Notes under the pieces: generated by a model
Databases searched by the model: none
The model's input: the letters and a program-made list of their open reading frames with translations, nothing else
What the model was told of the DNA's origin: nothing
Shown: positions 34,026 to 47,600 of the stretch, one piece after another
Position numbering within the stretch: position 1 is the first letter of the stretch
Layout: every line of letters begins with the position of its first letter
Translations under genes and position numbers: made by a program
Assembly: GCA_946122785.1 (NCBI GenBank)
Contig: CAMGYJ010000010.1
Span: forward strand, 52,638,162-52,702,161
DNA from: Linum tenue
Lineage: Eukaryota > Streptophyta > Magnoliopsida > Malpighiales > Linaceae
Length of the DNA: 64,000 bases
Reading direction: 5' to 3'

Positions 34026-35376
34026 ATGATTAAGTCCATTAAGCACCTATTTGGGCGGATTTATTCCTGGTCAATTTTTGGCAGATTCCAAAAGGGTACC
34101 ATCACTAATTTCGGGCGATTTTTCCGAAATGCCATTTTCATTGGATTCTTGAGGAAACAGATCACGGAATCAGGCCGAGGCTATTCTCCACCGACAATGA
34201 AGTCGATTGATCATATTCTCCACGGATGATAAGTCCATTAAGCACCGACTTGGGCCAATTTATTTTCGAATGGCCTTTTCGTAATTTACGGGGCGACGAA
34301 AGGCCATTTTCTTTGGATTTTGAAAGCTACAAGTCACGGATTCGACCTGAGGCTATTCTTCAACGATGCTTAAGTTCATTAAGCACTGATTTGGGCGAAT
34401 TTATTCCGTGTGAATTTTTGGCAGTTTCCGAAGGGGTACCATCTCACATTTCGGGCGATTTTTCCGAAATGCCATTTTCTTTCAATTCTAGAGGCTACAG
34501 ATCACGGAATCAGGCCGAGGATATTCTGCATCGGTAATGAAGTCTATTGATCCTATTCTCCACGAATAACAAGTCTATTAAGCACCGATATTTGCTAATT
34601 TATTTTCAGATGGCATTTTCGTAATTTATGGGGCGAACGAAAGGCCATTTTCTTTGGATTTTGAAGGCTACATGTCATGGTTTCAGCCTGAGGCTATTTT
34701 TCAACAATGATTAAGTCCATTAAGCACCGATTTGGGCGGATTTATTCCGGGTCAATTTTTGGCAGATTCCAAAGGGGTACCATCACAGATTTCAGGCTAT
34801 TTTTCTGAAATGCCATTTTCAATGGATACCAGATCACGGAATCAGGCCGAGGCTAGTCTCCACCGACAATGAAGTCTATTGAACCTATTCTCCACCGATG
34901 ATAAGTCCATTAAGCAACGATTTAGGCCTATTTATTTTCGGATGGCATTTTCGTAATTTATGGGGCGACGAAAGGGCATTTTCTTTGGATTTTGAAGGCT
35001 ACAGGTCACGGATTCGGCCTGAGGCTATTTTTCAACAATGATTAAGTCCATTAAGCATCGATTTGGGCGGATTTATTCCGGGTCAATTTTTGGCAGATTC
35101 CAAAGGGGTACCATCACAGATTTCGGGCGATTTTTCTAAAATGCAATTTTCTTTCGATTCTTGATGCTACAGATCACGAAATCAGGCCGCAGCTATTCTC
35201 CACCGATAATGAAGTCTATTGATCCTATTCTCCACGGATGATAAGTCCATTAAGCACCGATTTGGGTCAATTTATTTTCGATGCATTTTCGTAGTTTATT
35301 TGCCGAACGAAAGGCCATTTTCTTTTGATTTTGAAAGCTACAGGTCGCGGATTCGCCCTGAAGCTATTTTTCAACA
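34026..35376 (+). repeat. Clean tetramer HOR unit (CCTA, TTCA, CTAG, CATC; 1351 bp)
   Basis: A subunits start at 34026 (CCTA: GCACCTATTTGGGC, CATTGGATTCTTGAGGA), 34368 (TTCA: GATGCTTAAGTTCATTAAGC, CACATTTCGGGC, CTTTCAATTC), 34709 (CTAG: CAATGGAT, GGCTAGTCTCCACC) and 35039 (CATC: GCATCGATTTGGGC, CTTTCGATTCTTGA). Each is followed by its own B form; for example, the B after TTCA has GAATAACAAGTCTATTAAGC and GCTACATGTCATGG. Confidence 0.82.
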
Positions 35377-37230
35377 ATGATTAAGTCCATTAAGCACCTA
35401 TTTTGGCGAATTTATTCTTGGTCAATTTTTGGCAGATTCCAAAGGGGGTACAATGATTTCGGGCAATTTTTCCGAAATGCCATTTTCATTGGATTCTTGA
35501 GGATACAGATCACGGAATCAGGCCGAGGCTATTCTCCATCGACAATGAAGTCTATTGATTCTATTCTCCACGGATGATATGTCCATTAAGCAACGATTTA
35601 GGCCAATTTATTTTCAGATGGCATTTTCGTAATTTATGGGGAGACGAAATGTCATTTTCTTTGGATTTTGAAGGTTACAGGTCACGGATTCAGCCTGAGG
35701 CTATTTTTCAACTATGATTAAGTCCATTAAGCATCGATTTGGGCGGATTTATTCCATGTCAATTTTTTGCAGATTCCAAAGGGGTACCATCAAAGATTTC
35801 GGGCGATTTTTCCAAAATGCCATTTTCTTTCGATTCTTGAGGCTACAGATCACGGAATCAGGCCGTAGCTATTCTACAACGATAATGAAGTCTATTGATC
35901 CTATTCTCCACGGATGATAAGTCCATTAAGCACCGATTTGGGCCAATTTATTTCGGATGGCATTTTCGTAATTTATGGGCCGAACGAAAAGCCATTTTCT
36001 TTGGATTTTGAAAGCTACAGGTCGCGGATTCGGCATGAAGCTATATTTCCACAATGATTAAGTTCATTAAGCACAGATTTTGGGGGATTTATTCGTGGTC
36101 AATTTTTGGCAGATTCCAAAGGGGTACCATCACAGATTTCGGGCTATTTTTCCAAAATACCATTTTCTTTCGATTCTTGATGCTACAGATCACGGAATTA
36201 GGCCGCAGCTATTCTCCACCGATAATGAAGTCTATTGATCCTATTATCCACGGATGATAAGTCCATTAAGCACCGATTTGGGTCAATTTATTTTCGATGG
36301 CATTTTCGTGATTTATGGGCCGAACGAAAGGCCATTTTTTTTGAATTTTGAAAGCTACAGGTCGCGGATTCGGCATGAAGCTATTTTTCAACAATGATTA
36401 AGTCCATTAAGCACCTATTTTGGCGGATTTATTCATGGTCAATGTTTGGCAGATTCCAAAGGGGTACCATCACTTATTTCGGCCGATTTTTCCGAAATGC
36501 CATTTTCATTGGATTCTTGAGGATACAGATCACGGAATCAGGCCGAGGCTATTCTCCACCGACAATGAAGTCTATTGATCCTATTCTCCACGGATGATAT
36601 GTCCATTAAGCAACGATTTAGGCCAATTTATTTTCAGATGGCATTTTCGTAATTTATGGGGAGACGAAAGGTCATTTTCTTTGGATTTTGAAGGTTACAG
36701 GTCATGGATTCAGCTTGAGGCTATTTTTCAACAATGATTAAGTCCATTAAGCATCGATTTGGGCGGATTTATTCCGGGTCAATTTTTGGCAGATTCCAAA
36801 GGGGTACCATCACTAATTTCTGGCGATTTTTCCGAAATGCCATTTTCTTTCTATTCTTGAGGCCACAGGTCACGGAATCAGGCCGTAGCTATTCTCCACC
36901 TATAATGATGTCTATTGATCCTATTCTCCACGGATGACAAGTCCATTAAGCACCGATTTGGGCCAATTTATTTTCGGATGGCATTTTCGTAATTTATGGG
37001 CCGGATGAAAGGCCATTTTCTTAGGATTTTGAAAGCTACAGGTCTCGGATTCGGCCTGAAGCTATTTTTCAACAATGATTAAGTTCATTAAGCACCTATT
37101 TTGGTGGATTTATTCCTGGTCAATTTTTGGCAGATTCCAAAGGGGTACCATCACTGATTTAGGGAGAGTTTTCCGAAATACCATTTTCACTGGATTCTTG
37201 AGGATACAGATCACGGAATCAGGCCGAGGC

Positions 37231-37276
37231 TATTCTCCACCGACAATGAAGTCTATTCTCCACCGACAATGAAGTC
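37231..37276 (+). repeat. 23-bp tandem duplication in subunit A tail
   Basis: TATTCTCCACCGACAATGAA plus GTC occurs at 37231-37253 and again from 37254. Other monomers have one copy. The duplication changes the frame, which is why the forward frame here ends early. Confidence 0.85.
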
Positions 37277-39839
37277 TATTGATCCTATTCTTCACGGATG
37301 ATAAGTCCATTAAGCAACGATTTAGGCCAATTTATTTTCAGATGGCATTTTCGTAATTTATGGGGCAACGAAAGGTCATTTTCTTTGGATTTTGAAGGTT
37401 ACAGGTTACGGATTCTGCCTGAGGCTATTTTTCAACAATGATTAAGTCCATTGAGCACCGATTTGCGCGGATTTATTCCGGGTCAATTTTTGGCAGATTC
37501 CAAAGGGGTACCATCACAAATTTCTGGCGATTTTTCTGAAATGGCATTTTCAATGGATTCTGGCGGATACAGATCACGGAATCAGGTTGAGGCTAGTCTC
37601 CACCGACTATGAAGTCTATTGATCCTATTCTCCACCGATGATAAGTCCATTAAGCAACGATTTAGGCCAATTTATTTTCGGATGGCATTTTCGTAATTTA
37701 TGGGGCGACGAAAGGGCATTTTCTTTGGATTTTGAAGGCTACAGGTCACGGATTCGGCCTGAGGCTATTTTTCAACAATGATTAAGTCCATTAAGCATCG
37801 ATTTGGGCGGATTAATTCCGGGTCAATTTTTGGCACATTCCAAAGGGGTACTATCACAGATTTCGGGCGATTTTTCCAAAATCCCATTTTCTTTCGATTC
37901 TTGAGGCTACAGATCACGAAATCAGGCCGCAGCTATTCTCCACCGATAATGTAGTCTATTGATCCTATTCTCCACGGATGATAAGTCCATTAAGCACCGA
38001 TTTGGGTCAATTTATTTTCGATGGCATTTTCGTAATTTATGGGCCGAACGAAAGGCCATTTTCTTTGGATTTTGAAAGCTACAGGTCGCGGATTCGGCCT
38101 GAAGCTATTTTTCAACAATGATTTAAGTCCATTAAGCACCTATTTTTACGGATTTATTCCTGGTAAATTTTTGGCAGATTCCAAAGGGGTACCATCAATG
38201 CTTTCGGGCGATTTTTCCAAAATGCCATTTTCATTGGATTCTTGAGGATACAGATCACAGAATCAGGCCGAGGCTATTCTCCACCGACAATGAAGTCTAT
38301 TGATCCTATTCTCCACGGATGATATGTCCATTAAGCAACGATTTAGGCCAATTTATTTTCAGATGGCATTTTCGTAATTTATGGGGAGACGAAAGGTCAT
38401 TTTCTTTGGATTTTGTAGGTTACAGGTCACGGATTCAACCTGAGGCTATTTTTCAACAATGATTAAGTCCATTAAGCACCGATTTGAGCGGATTTATTCC
38501 GGGTCAATTTTTGGCAGATTCCAAAGGGATACCATCATAGATTCCGAACGATTTTTCCGAAATGCCATTTCATTGGACTTTAGAGGATACAGATCACGGA
38601 ATCAGGCCGAGGCTAGTCTCCACCGACAATGAAGTGTATTGATCCTATTCTCCACGGATGATAATCCCATTAAGCAACGATTTAGGCCAATTTATTTTCG
38701 GATGGCATTTTCGTAATTTATGGGGCGACGAAAGGCCATTTTCTTTGGATTTTGAAGGCTACAGGTCACGGATTCGGCCTGAGGCTATTTTTCAACAATG
38801 ATTAAGTCCATTAAGGACCGATTTGGGAGGATTTATTCCGGGTCATTTTTTGGCAGATTCCAAAGGGTTACCATCACAGATTTCGAGCGATTTTTCCGAA
38901 ATGCCATTTCATTGGACTCTAGAGGCTACAGATCACGGAATCAGGCCGAGGCTATTCTCCACTGATAATGAAGTCTATTTATCCTATTCTCCACGGATGA
39001 TAATTCCATTAAGCACCGATTTGGGCCAATTTATTTTCGGATGGCATTTTCCTAATTTATGGCCCGAACGAAAGGCCATTTTCTTTGGATTTTCAAAGCT
39101 ACATGTCGCGGATTCGGCCTGAGGCTATTTTTCAACAATGATTAAGTCCATTAAGAACCTATTTGGGCGGATTTATTCAAGGCAATTTTTGGCAGATTCC
39201 AAAGGGGTACCATCACTGATTTCGGGCGATTTTCCCGAAATGCCATTTTCATTGGATTCTTGAGGATACAGATCACGAAATCAGGCACAGCCTATTCTCC
39301 AGCCATAATGAAGTCTATTGATCTTATTCTCCACCGATGGTAAGTCCATTAAGCAACGATTTAGGCCAATTTATTTTCGGATGGCATTTTCGTAATTTAT
39401 GGGGCGCCGAAAGGGCATTTTCTTTGGATTTTGAATGCTACAGGTCACGGATTCAGCCTGAGGCTATTTTTCAACAATGATTAAGTCCATTAAGCATCGA
39501 TTTGGGCGGATTTATTCCGGGTCAATTTTTGGCAGATTCCAAAGGGGTACCATCACACATTTCGGGCGATTTTTCCGAAATCCCATTTTCTTTCACTTCT
39601 TGAGGCTACAAATCACGGAATCAGGCCGAGGCTATTCTCCATCGATAATGAAGTCTATTGATCCAATTCTCCACGGATAACAAGTCTATTAAGCACCGAT
39701 ATTTGCTAATATATTTTCGGATGGCATTTTCGTAATTTATGGGGCGAACGAAACGCCATTTTCTTTGGATTTTGAAGGCTACATGTCACGGATTCGGCCT
39801 GAGGCTATTTTTCAAGAATGATTAAGTCTATTAAGTACC

Positions 39840-39860
39840 GATTTGGGCGGATTCCAAAGG
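39840..39860 (+). repeat. 26-bp microhomology deletion in subunit A
   Basis: The unit reads GATTTGGGCGGATTCCAAAG. An intact A has 26 more bases between GGCGGATT and CCAAAGG, ending in GGCAGATT. Loss between GGCGGATT and GGCAGATT (one mismatch) accounts for it. Confidence 0.8.
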
Positions 39861-42019
39861 GGTACCATCACAGATTTCGGGCGATTTTTCCAAAATGCCA
39901 TTTTCTTCCGATTCTTGAGGCTACAGATCACGGAATCAGGCCGCAGCTATTCTCCACCGATAATGAAGTCTATTGATCCTATTCTCCACAGATGATAAGT
40001 CCATTAAGCACCGATTTGGGTCAATTTATTTACGATGGCATTTTCGTAATTTATGGGCCGAACGAAAGGCCATTTTCTTTGGATTTTGAAGGCTACAGGT
40101 CACGGATTCGGCCTGAGGCTATTTTTCAACAATGATTAAGTCCATTAAGCTGTGATTTTGGCGGATTTATTCCGGGTCAATTTTTGACAGATTCCAAAGG
40201 TGTACCATCACAGATTTCGAGCGATTTTCCGGAATGCCATTTCATTGGACTCTAGAGGCTACAGATCACGGAATCAGGCCGAGGCTATTGTCCACCGATA
40301 TTGAAGTCTATTGATCCTATTCTCCACCGATGATAAGTCCATTTAGCAACGATTTAGGCCAATTTATTTTCGGTGGCATTTTCGTAATTTATGGGGCGAC
40401 GAAAGTTCCTTTTATTTAGATTTTCAAAGTTACAGGTCACGGATTAGGCCTGAGGCTATTTTTCAACAATGATTAAGTCCATTAAGCATCGATTTGGGCG
40501 GATTTATTCCGGGTCAATTTTTGGCAGATTCCAAAGGGGTACCGTCACAGATTTTGGGAGATTTTTCCGAAATGCCATTTTCTTTCGATTCTTGAGGCTA
40601 GAGATGACGGAATCAGGCCGCAGCTATTCTCCACAGATAATGTAGTCTATTGATCCTATTCTCCACGGATGATAAGTCCATTAAGCACCGATTTGGGCCA
40701 ATTTATTTTCGAATGGCATTTTCGTAATTTATGGGGCGACGAAAGGCCATTTTCTTTGGATTTTGAAAGCTACAAGTCACGGATTCGACCTGAGGCTATT
40801 CTTCAACGATGCTTAAGTTCATTAAGCACCGATGTGGGCGAATTTATTCCGTGTCAATTTTTGGCAGATTCCAAAGGGGTACCATCACACATTTCGGGCG
40901 ATTTTTGAGAAATGCCATTTTCTTTCAATTTTTAAGGCTACAGATGACGGAATCACGCCGAGGCTATTCTCCATTGATAATTAATTCTATTGATCCTATT
41001 CTCCAAGGATAACAAGTCTATTAAGCACCGATATATGCTAATTTATTTTCGGATGGCATTTTCGTAATTTATGGGGCGAACGAAAGGCCATTTTCTTTGG
41101 ATTTAGAAGGCTACATGTCAAGGAGTCGGCCTGAGGCTATTTTTCAACAATGATTAAGTCAATTAAGCACCGATTTAGGCGGATTTATTCCGGGTCAATT
41201 TTTGGCAGATTCCAAAGGGGTACCATCACAGATTTCGGGCAATTTTTCAGAAATGCCATTTTCAATGGATTCTGGAGGATACAGATAACGAAATCTGGCC
41301 GAGGCTAGTCTCCACCGACAATGAAGTTTATTGATCCTATTCTCCACCGATGATAAGTCCATTAAGCAACGATTTAGGCCAATTTATTTTCGGATGGCAT
41401 TTTCGTAATTTATGGGGCGACGAAAGGGCATATTCTTTGGATTTTGAAGGATACATGTCACGGTTCGGCCTGAGGCTATTTTTCAACAATGATTAAGTCC
41501 ATTAAGAACCTATTTGGGCGGATTTATTCAAGGCAATTTTTGGCAGATTCCAAAGGGGTACCATCACAGATGTCGGGCGATTTTTCCAAAATGCCATTTT
41601 CTTTCGATTATTGAGGCTATAGATCACGGAATCAGGCCGCAGCTATTCTCCACCGATAATGAAGTCTATTGATCCTATTCTCCAGGGATGATAAGTCCAT
41701 TAAGCACCGATTTGGGTCAATTTATTTTCGATGGCATTTTTCGTAATTTATGGGCCGAACGAAAGACCATTTTCTTTGGATTTTGAAAGCTACAGGTCGC
41801 GGATTCGGCCTGAAGTTATTTTTCAACAATGATTAAGTCCATTAAGCACCTATTTTAGCGGATTTATTCATGGTCAATTTTTGGCAGATTCCAACGGGGT
41901 ACCATCACTGATTTCGGGCGATTTTTTCGAAATGCCATTTTCCTTGGATTCTTGAGGATACAGATCACGGAATCAGGCCGAGGCTATTCTCCACCGACAA
42001 TGAAGTCTATTGATCCTAT

Positions 42020-42310
42020 TCTCCATGGATAACAAGTCTATTAAGCACCGATATTTGCTAATTTATTTTCGGATGGCATTTTCGTAATTTATGGGCTGAA
42101 CGAAAGGCCATTTTCTTTGGATTTTGAAAGATACAGTTCGCGGATTCGACCTGAAGCTATTTTTCTACAATGATTAAGTCCATTAAGCACCTATTTAGAC
42201 CAATTTATTTTCAGATAGCATTTTCGTAATTTATGGGATGACGAAAGGTCATTTTCTTTGGATTTTGAAGGTTACAGGTTACGGATTCGGCCTGAGGCTA
42301 TTTTTCAAAA
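42020..42310 (+). repeat. B-B junction: subunit A missing
   Basis: An A head starts at 42170 (ATGATTAAGTCCATTAAGCA, CCTATTTAGA) but continues as a B body (CCAATTTATTTTCAGATAGC). The next A head is at 42311, only 141 bp on. A B-length unit with an A head is the reciprocal product of the event seen at 30280. Confidence 0.85.
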
Positions 42311-44689
42311 ATGATTAAGTCCATTAAGCATCGATTTGGGCGGATTTATTCCAGGTCAATTTTTGGCAGATTCCAAATGGGTACAATCACAGATTTCGGG
42401 TGATTTTTCCAAAATGCCATTTTCTTTCTATTCTTGAGGCTAAGGATCACGGAATCAGGCCAAGGCTATTCTCCATCGATAATGAAGTCTATTGATCCTA
42501 TTCTCCATGGATGATAAGTCCATTAAGCAACGATTTAGGCCAATTCATTTTCGAATGGCATTTTCATAATTTATGGGGCGGCGAAAGGCCATTTTCTTTG
42601 GATTTTGAAAGCTACAGGTAACGGATTCGACCTTAGGATATTCTTCAACGATGCTTAAGTCCATTAAGCACCGATTTGGGCTGATTTATTCCGGGTTAAT
42701 TTTTGGCAGATTCCAAAAGGGTACCATCACAGATTTCGGGCGATTTTTTCAAAATGCCATTTTCTTTCGATTCTTGAGGCTACAGATCAGGGAATCAGGC
42801 CGCAGCTATTCTCCAGCGATAATGAAGTCTATTGATCCTATTCTCCACGGATGATAAGTCCATTTAGCACCGATTTTGGTCAATTTATTTTTGGATGGCA
42901 TTTTCGTAATTTATGGGCCAAACGAAAGGCCATTTTCTTAGAATTTTGAAAGCTACAGGTCGCGGATTCGGCCTGAAGTAATTTTCCAACAATGATTAAG
43001 TCCATTAAGCACCTATTTGGGCGTATTTATTCCTGGTCAATTTTTGGCAGATTCCAAAAGGGTACCATCACTAATTTCGGGCGATTTTTCCGAAATGCCA
43101 TTTTCATTGGATTCTTGAGGATACAGATCACGGAATCAGGCCGAGGCTATTCTCCACCGACAATGAAGTCTATTGATCATATTATCCACGGATGATAAGT
43201 CCATTAAGCACCGATTTGGGCCAATTTATTTTCGAATGGCATTTTCGTAATTTATGGGGCGACGAAAGGCCATTTTCTTTGGATTTTGAAAGCTACAAGT
43301 TACGGATTCGCCTTAGGCTATTCTTCAACGTTGGTTAAGTTCATTAAGCACCGATTTGGGCGAATTTATTCCGTGTCAATTTTTGGCAGATTCCAAAGGG
43401 GTACCATCACACATTTCGTGCGATTTTTCCGAAATGTCATTTTCTTTCAATTCTTGAAGCTACAGATCACGGAATCAGGCCGAGGCTATTCTCCATCAAT
43501 AATGAAGTCTATTGATCCTATTCTCCACGAATAACAAGTCTATTAAGCACCGATTTTTGCTAAATTATTTTCAGATGGCTTTTTCGTAATTTATGGGGCG
43601 AACGAAAGGCCATTTTCTTTGGATTTTGAAGGCTACATGTCACGGATTCGGCCTGAGGCTATTTTTCAACAATGATTAAGTCCATTAAGCACCGATTCGG
43701 GCGGATTTATTCCGGGTCAATTTTTTGCCGATTCCAAAGGGGTACCATCATAGATTTCGGGCGATTTTTCTGAAATGGCATTTTCAATGGATTCTGGCGG
43801 ATACAGATCACGGAATCAGGCCGAGGCTAGTCTCCACCGACAATGAAGTCTATTGATCCTATTCTCCACCGATGATAAGTCCATTGAGCAACGATTTAGG
43901 ACAATTTATTTTCGGATGGCATTTTCGAAATTTATGGGGCGACGAAAGGGCATTTTCTTTGGATTTTGAAGGATACAGGTCACGGATTCGGCCTGAGGCT
44001 AGTTTTCAACAATGATTAAGTCCATTAAGGACCTATTTGGGCTGATTTATTCCTGGTCAATTTTTGGCAGATTCCAAAGGGGTACCATCACTGATTTCGA
44101 GCGATTTTTTTGAAATGCCATTTTCATTGGATTCTTGAGGATCCAGATCACGGAATCAGGCCGAGGCTATTTTCCACCGACAATGAAGTCTATTGATCCT
44201 ATTCTCCACGGATGATAAGTCCATTAAGCAACGATTTAGGCCAATTTATTTCAGATGCATTTTCGTAATTTATGTGGAGACGAAAGGTCATTTTCTTTGG
44301 ATTTTGAAGGTTACAGGTCACGGATTCAGCTTGAGGCTATTTTTCAACAATGAATAAGTCCATTAAGCACCTATTTGGACGGATTTATTCCGGGTCAATT
44401 TTTGGCAGATTCCAAAGGGTTCCATCAAAGATTTCGGGCGATTTTTCCAAAATGCCATTTTCTTTTGATTCTTGAGGCTACAGATCACGGAATCAGGCCG
44501 TAGCTATTCTCCACCGATAATGAAGTCTATTGATCCTATTCTCCACGGATGATAAGTCCATTAAGCATCGATTTGGGCAAATTTATTTTCGGATGGCATT
44601 TTCGTAATTTATGGGCCGAACAAAAGGCCATTTTCTTTGGATTTTGAAAGCTACAGTTCGCGCATTCGGCCTGAAGCTATATTTCAACA

Positions 44690-47600
44690 ATGATTAAGTC
44701 CATTAAGTACCTATTTGGGCGGATTTATTCCTGGTTAATTTTTGGTAGATTTCAAAGGGGTACCATCATATATTTCGGGCCATTTTTCCGAAATTCCATT
44801 TTCTTTCGATTCTTGAGGCTAGAGATCACGGAATCAGGTCGAGGCTTTTCTCCATCGATAATGAAGTCTATTGATCCTATTCTCCACGGATAACAAGTCC
44901 ATTAAGCACCGATTTGGGCTAATTTATTTTCAGATGGCATTTTCGTAATTTATGTGGCGAACGAAAGGCCATTTTCTTTGGATTTTGAAGGCTACATGTC
45001 ACAGATTCGGCCTGAGGCTATTTTTCAACAATGATTATGTCCATTAAGCACCGATTTGGGCGGATTTATTCCGGGTCAATTTTTGGCAGATTCCAAAGGG
45101 GTACAATCACAGATTTCGGGCGATTTTTCTGAAATGGCATTTTCAATGGATTCTGGCGGATACAGATCACGAAATCAGACCGAGGCTAGTCTCCACCGAC
45201 AATGAAGTCTATTGATCCTATTCTCCACCTATGATAAGTCCATTAAGCAACGATTTAGGCCAATTTATTTTCGGATGGCATTTTCGTAATTTATGGGGCG
45301 ACGAAAGGGCATTTTCTTTGGATTTTGAAGGCTACAGGTCACGGATTTGGCCTGAGGCTATTTTTCAACAATGATTATGTCCATTAAGCATCGATTTGGG
45401 CGGATTTATTCCGGGTCAATATTTGGCAGATTCCAAAGGGGTACCATCACAGATTTCGGGCGATTTTTCCAAAATGCCATTTTCTTTCGATTCTTGAGGC
45501 TACAGATCACGGAATCAGGCCGCAGCTATTCTCCACCGATAATGAAGTCTATTGATCCTATTCTCCACGGATGATAAGTCCATTAAGCACCGATTTGGGT
45601 CAATTTATTTTGGATGGCATTTTCGTAATTTATGGGCCGAACAAAAGGCCATTTTCTTTGGATTTTGAAAGCTACAGATCGCGGATTCGGCATGAAGCTA
45701 TTTTTCAACAATGATTAAGTCCATTAAGCACCTATTTTGGCGGATTTATTCCTGGTCAATTTTTGGCAGATTCCAAAGGGAAACCATCACAGATTTCGGG
45801 CGATTTTTCCGAAATGCCATTTTCATTGGATTCTTGAGGATACAGATCACGGAATCAGGCCGAGGCTATTCTCCACCGACAATGAAGTCTATTGATCCTA
45901 TTCTCCACGGATGATAAGTCCATTAAGCAACGATTTAGGCCAATTTATTTTCAGATGGCATTTTCGTAATTTATGGGGAGACGAAAGGTCATTTTCTTTG
46001 GATTTTGAAAGTTACAGGTCACGGATTCAGCCTCAGGCTATTTTTTAACAATGAATAAGTCCATTAAGCATCGATTTGGGCGGATTTATTCCAGGTCAAT
46101 TTTGGGCAGATTCCAAAGGGGTACCATCACAGATTTCGGGCGATTTTTCCAAAATGCCATTTTCTTTCGATTCTTGAGGATACAGATCACGGAATCAGGC
46201 CGTATCTATTCTCCACCGGTAATGAAGTCTATTGATCCTATTCTCCACGGAAGATAAGTCCATTAAGCACCGATTTGGGCAAATTTATTTTTGGATGGAA
46301 TTTTCGTAATTTATGGGCCGAACAAAAGGCCATTTTCTTTGGATTTTGAAAGCTACAGGTCGCGCATTCGGCCTGAAGCTATATTTCAAAAATGATTAAG
46401 TCCATTAAGTACCTATTTGGGCGGATTTATTCCTGGTTAATTTTTGGCAGATTCCAAAGGGGTACCATCACTGATTTCAGGCGATTTTTCCGAAATGCCA
46501 TTTTCATTGGATTCTTTAGGATACAGATCATGGAATCAGGCCGAGGCTATTCTCCACCGACAATGAAGTCTATTGATCATAATCTCCACGGATGATAAGT
46601 CCATTAAGCACCGATTTGGGCCAATTTATTTTCCAATTGCATTTTAGTAATTTATGGGGCGACGAAAGGCCATTTTCTTTGGATTTTGAAAGCTACAGTT
46701 CACGGATTCGCCCTGAGACTATTCTTCAATGATGCTTAAGTTCATTAAGCAACGATTTGGGCGAATTTATTCCGGGTCAATTTTTGGTAGATTTCAAAGG
46801 ATTTCGGGCCATTTTTCTGAAATTCCATTTTCTTTCGATTCTTGAGGCTAGAGATCACGGAATCAGGTCGAGGCTTTTCTCCATCGATAATGAAGTCTAT
46901 TGATCCTATTCTCCACGGATAACAAGTCCATTAAGCACCGATTTGGGCTAATTTATTTTCAGATGGCATTTTCGTAATTTATGTAGCGAACGAAAGGCCA
47001 TTTTCTTTGGATTTTGAAGGCTACATGTCACAGATTCGGCCTGAGGCTATTTTTCAACAATGATTAAGTCCATTAAGCACCGATTTGGGCGGATTTATTC
47101 CTGGTCAATTTTTGGCAGATTCCAAAGGGGTACCATCACAGATTTCGGGCGATTTTTCTGAAATGGCATTTTCAATGGATTCTGGCGGATACAGATCACG
47201 AAATCAGACCGAGGCTAGTCTCCACCGACAATGAAGTCTATTGATTATATTCTCCACCTATGATAAGTCCATTAAGCAACGATTTAGGCCAATTTATTTT
47301 CGGATGGCATTTTCGTAATTTATGGGGCGACGAAAGGGCATTTTCTTTGGATTTTGAAGGCTACAGGTCACGGATTAGTCCTTAGGCTATTTTTCAACAA
47401 TGATTAAGTCCATTAAGCATCGATTTGGGCGGATTTATTCCGGGTCAATATTTGGCAGATTCCAAAGGGGTACCATCACAGATTTCGGGCGATTTTTCCA
47501 AAATGCCATTTTCTTTCGATTCTTGAGGATACAGATCACGGAATCAGGCCGTATCTATTCTCCACCGATAATGAAGTCTATTGATCCTATTCTCCAAGGA

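Larger units (their letters stand above)
35377..44689 (+). repeat. Satellite monomers, mostly alternating CCTA and CATC types with CTAG and TTCA units
   Basis: From 35377 to 38460 CCTA units (35377, 36394, 37075) and CATC or CATC-like units (35714, 36054, 36734) dominate. From 38461 to 44689 types are more mixed, with TTCA units near 40809 and 43333 and CCTA units near 39138, 41500, 41830 and 42992. Local lesions include a 23-bp duplication near 37231, a 26-bp deletion near 39848 and a B-B junction near 42170. No gene is visible. Confidence 0.85.

Noticed and set aside
34283..34300. CENP-B box-like word in subunit B (TTCGTAATTTACGGGG)
   Set aside because: It fits most of the NTTCGNNNNANNCGGGN pattern in this copy but lacks the central A, and most copies read TATGGG rather than TACGGG. 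Chance similarity is likely, and plants are not known to use a CENP-B box in the mammalian way.
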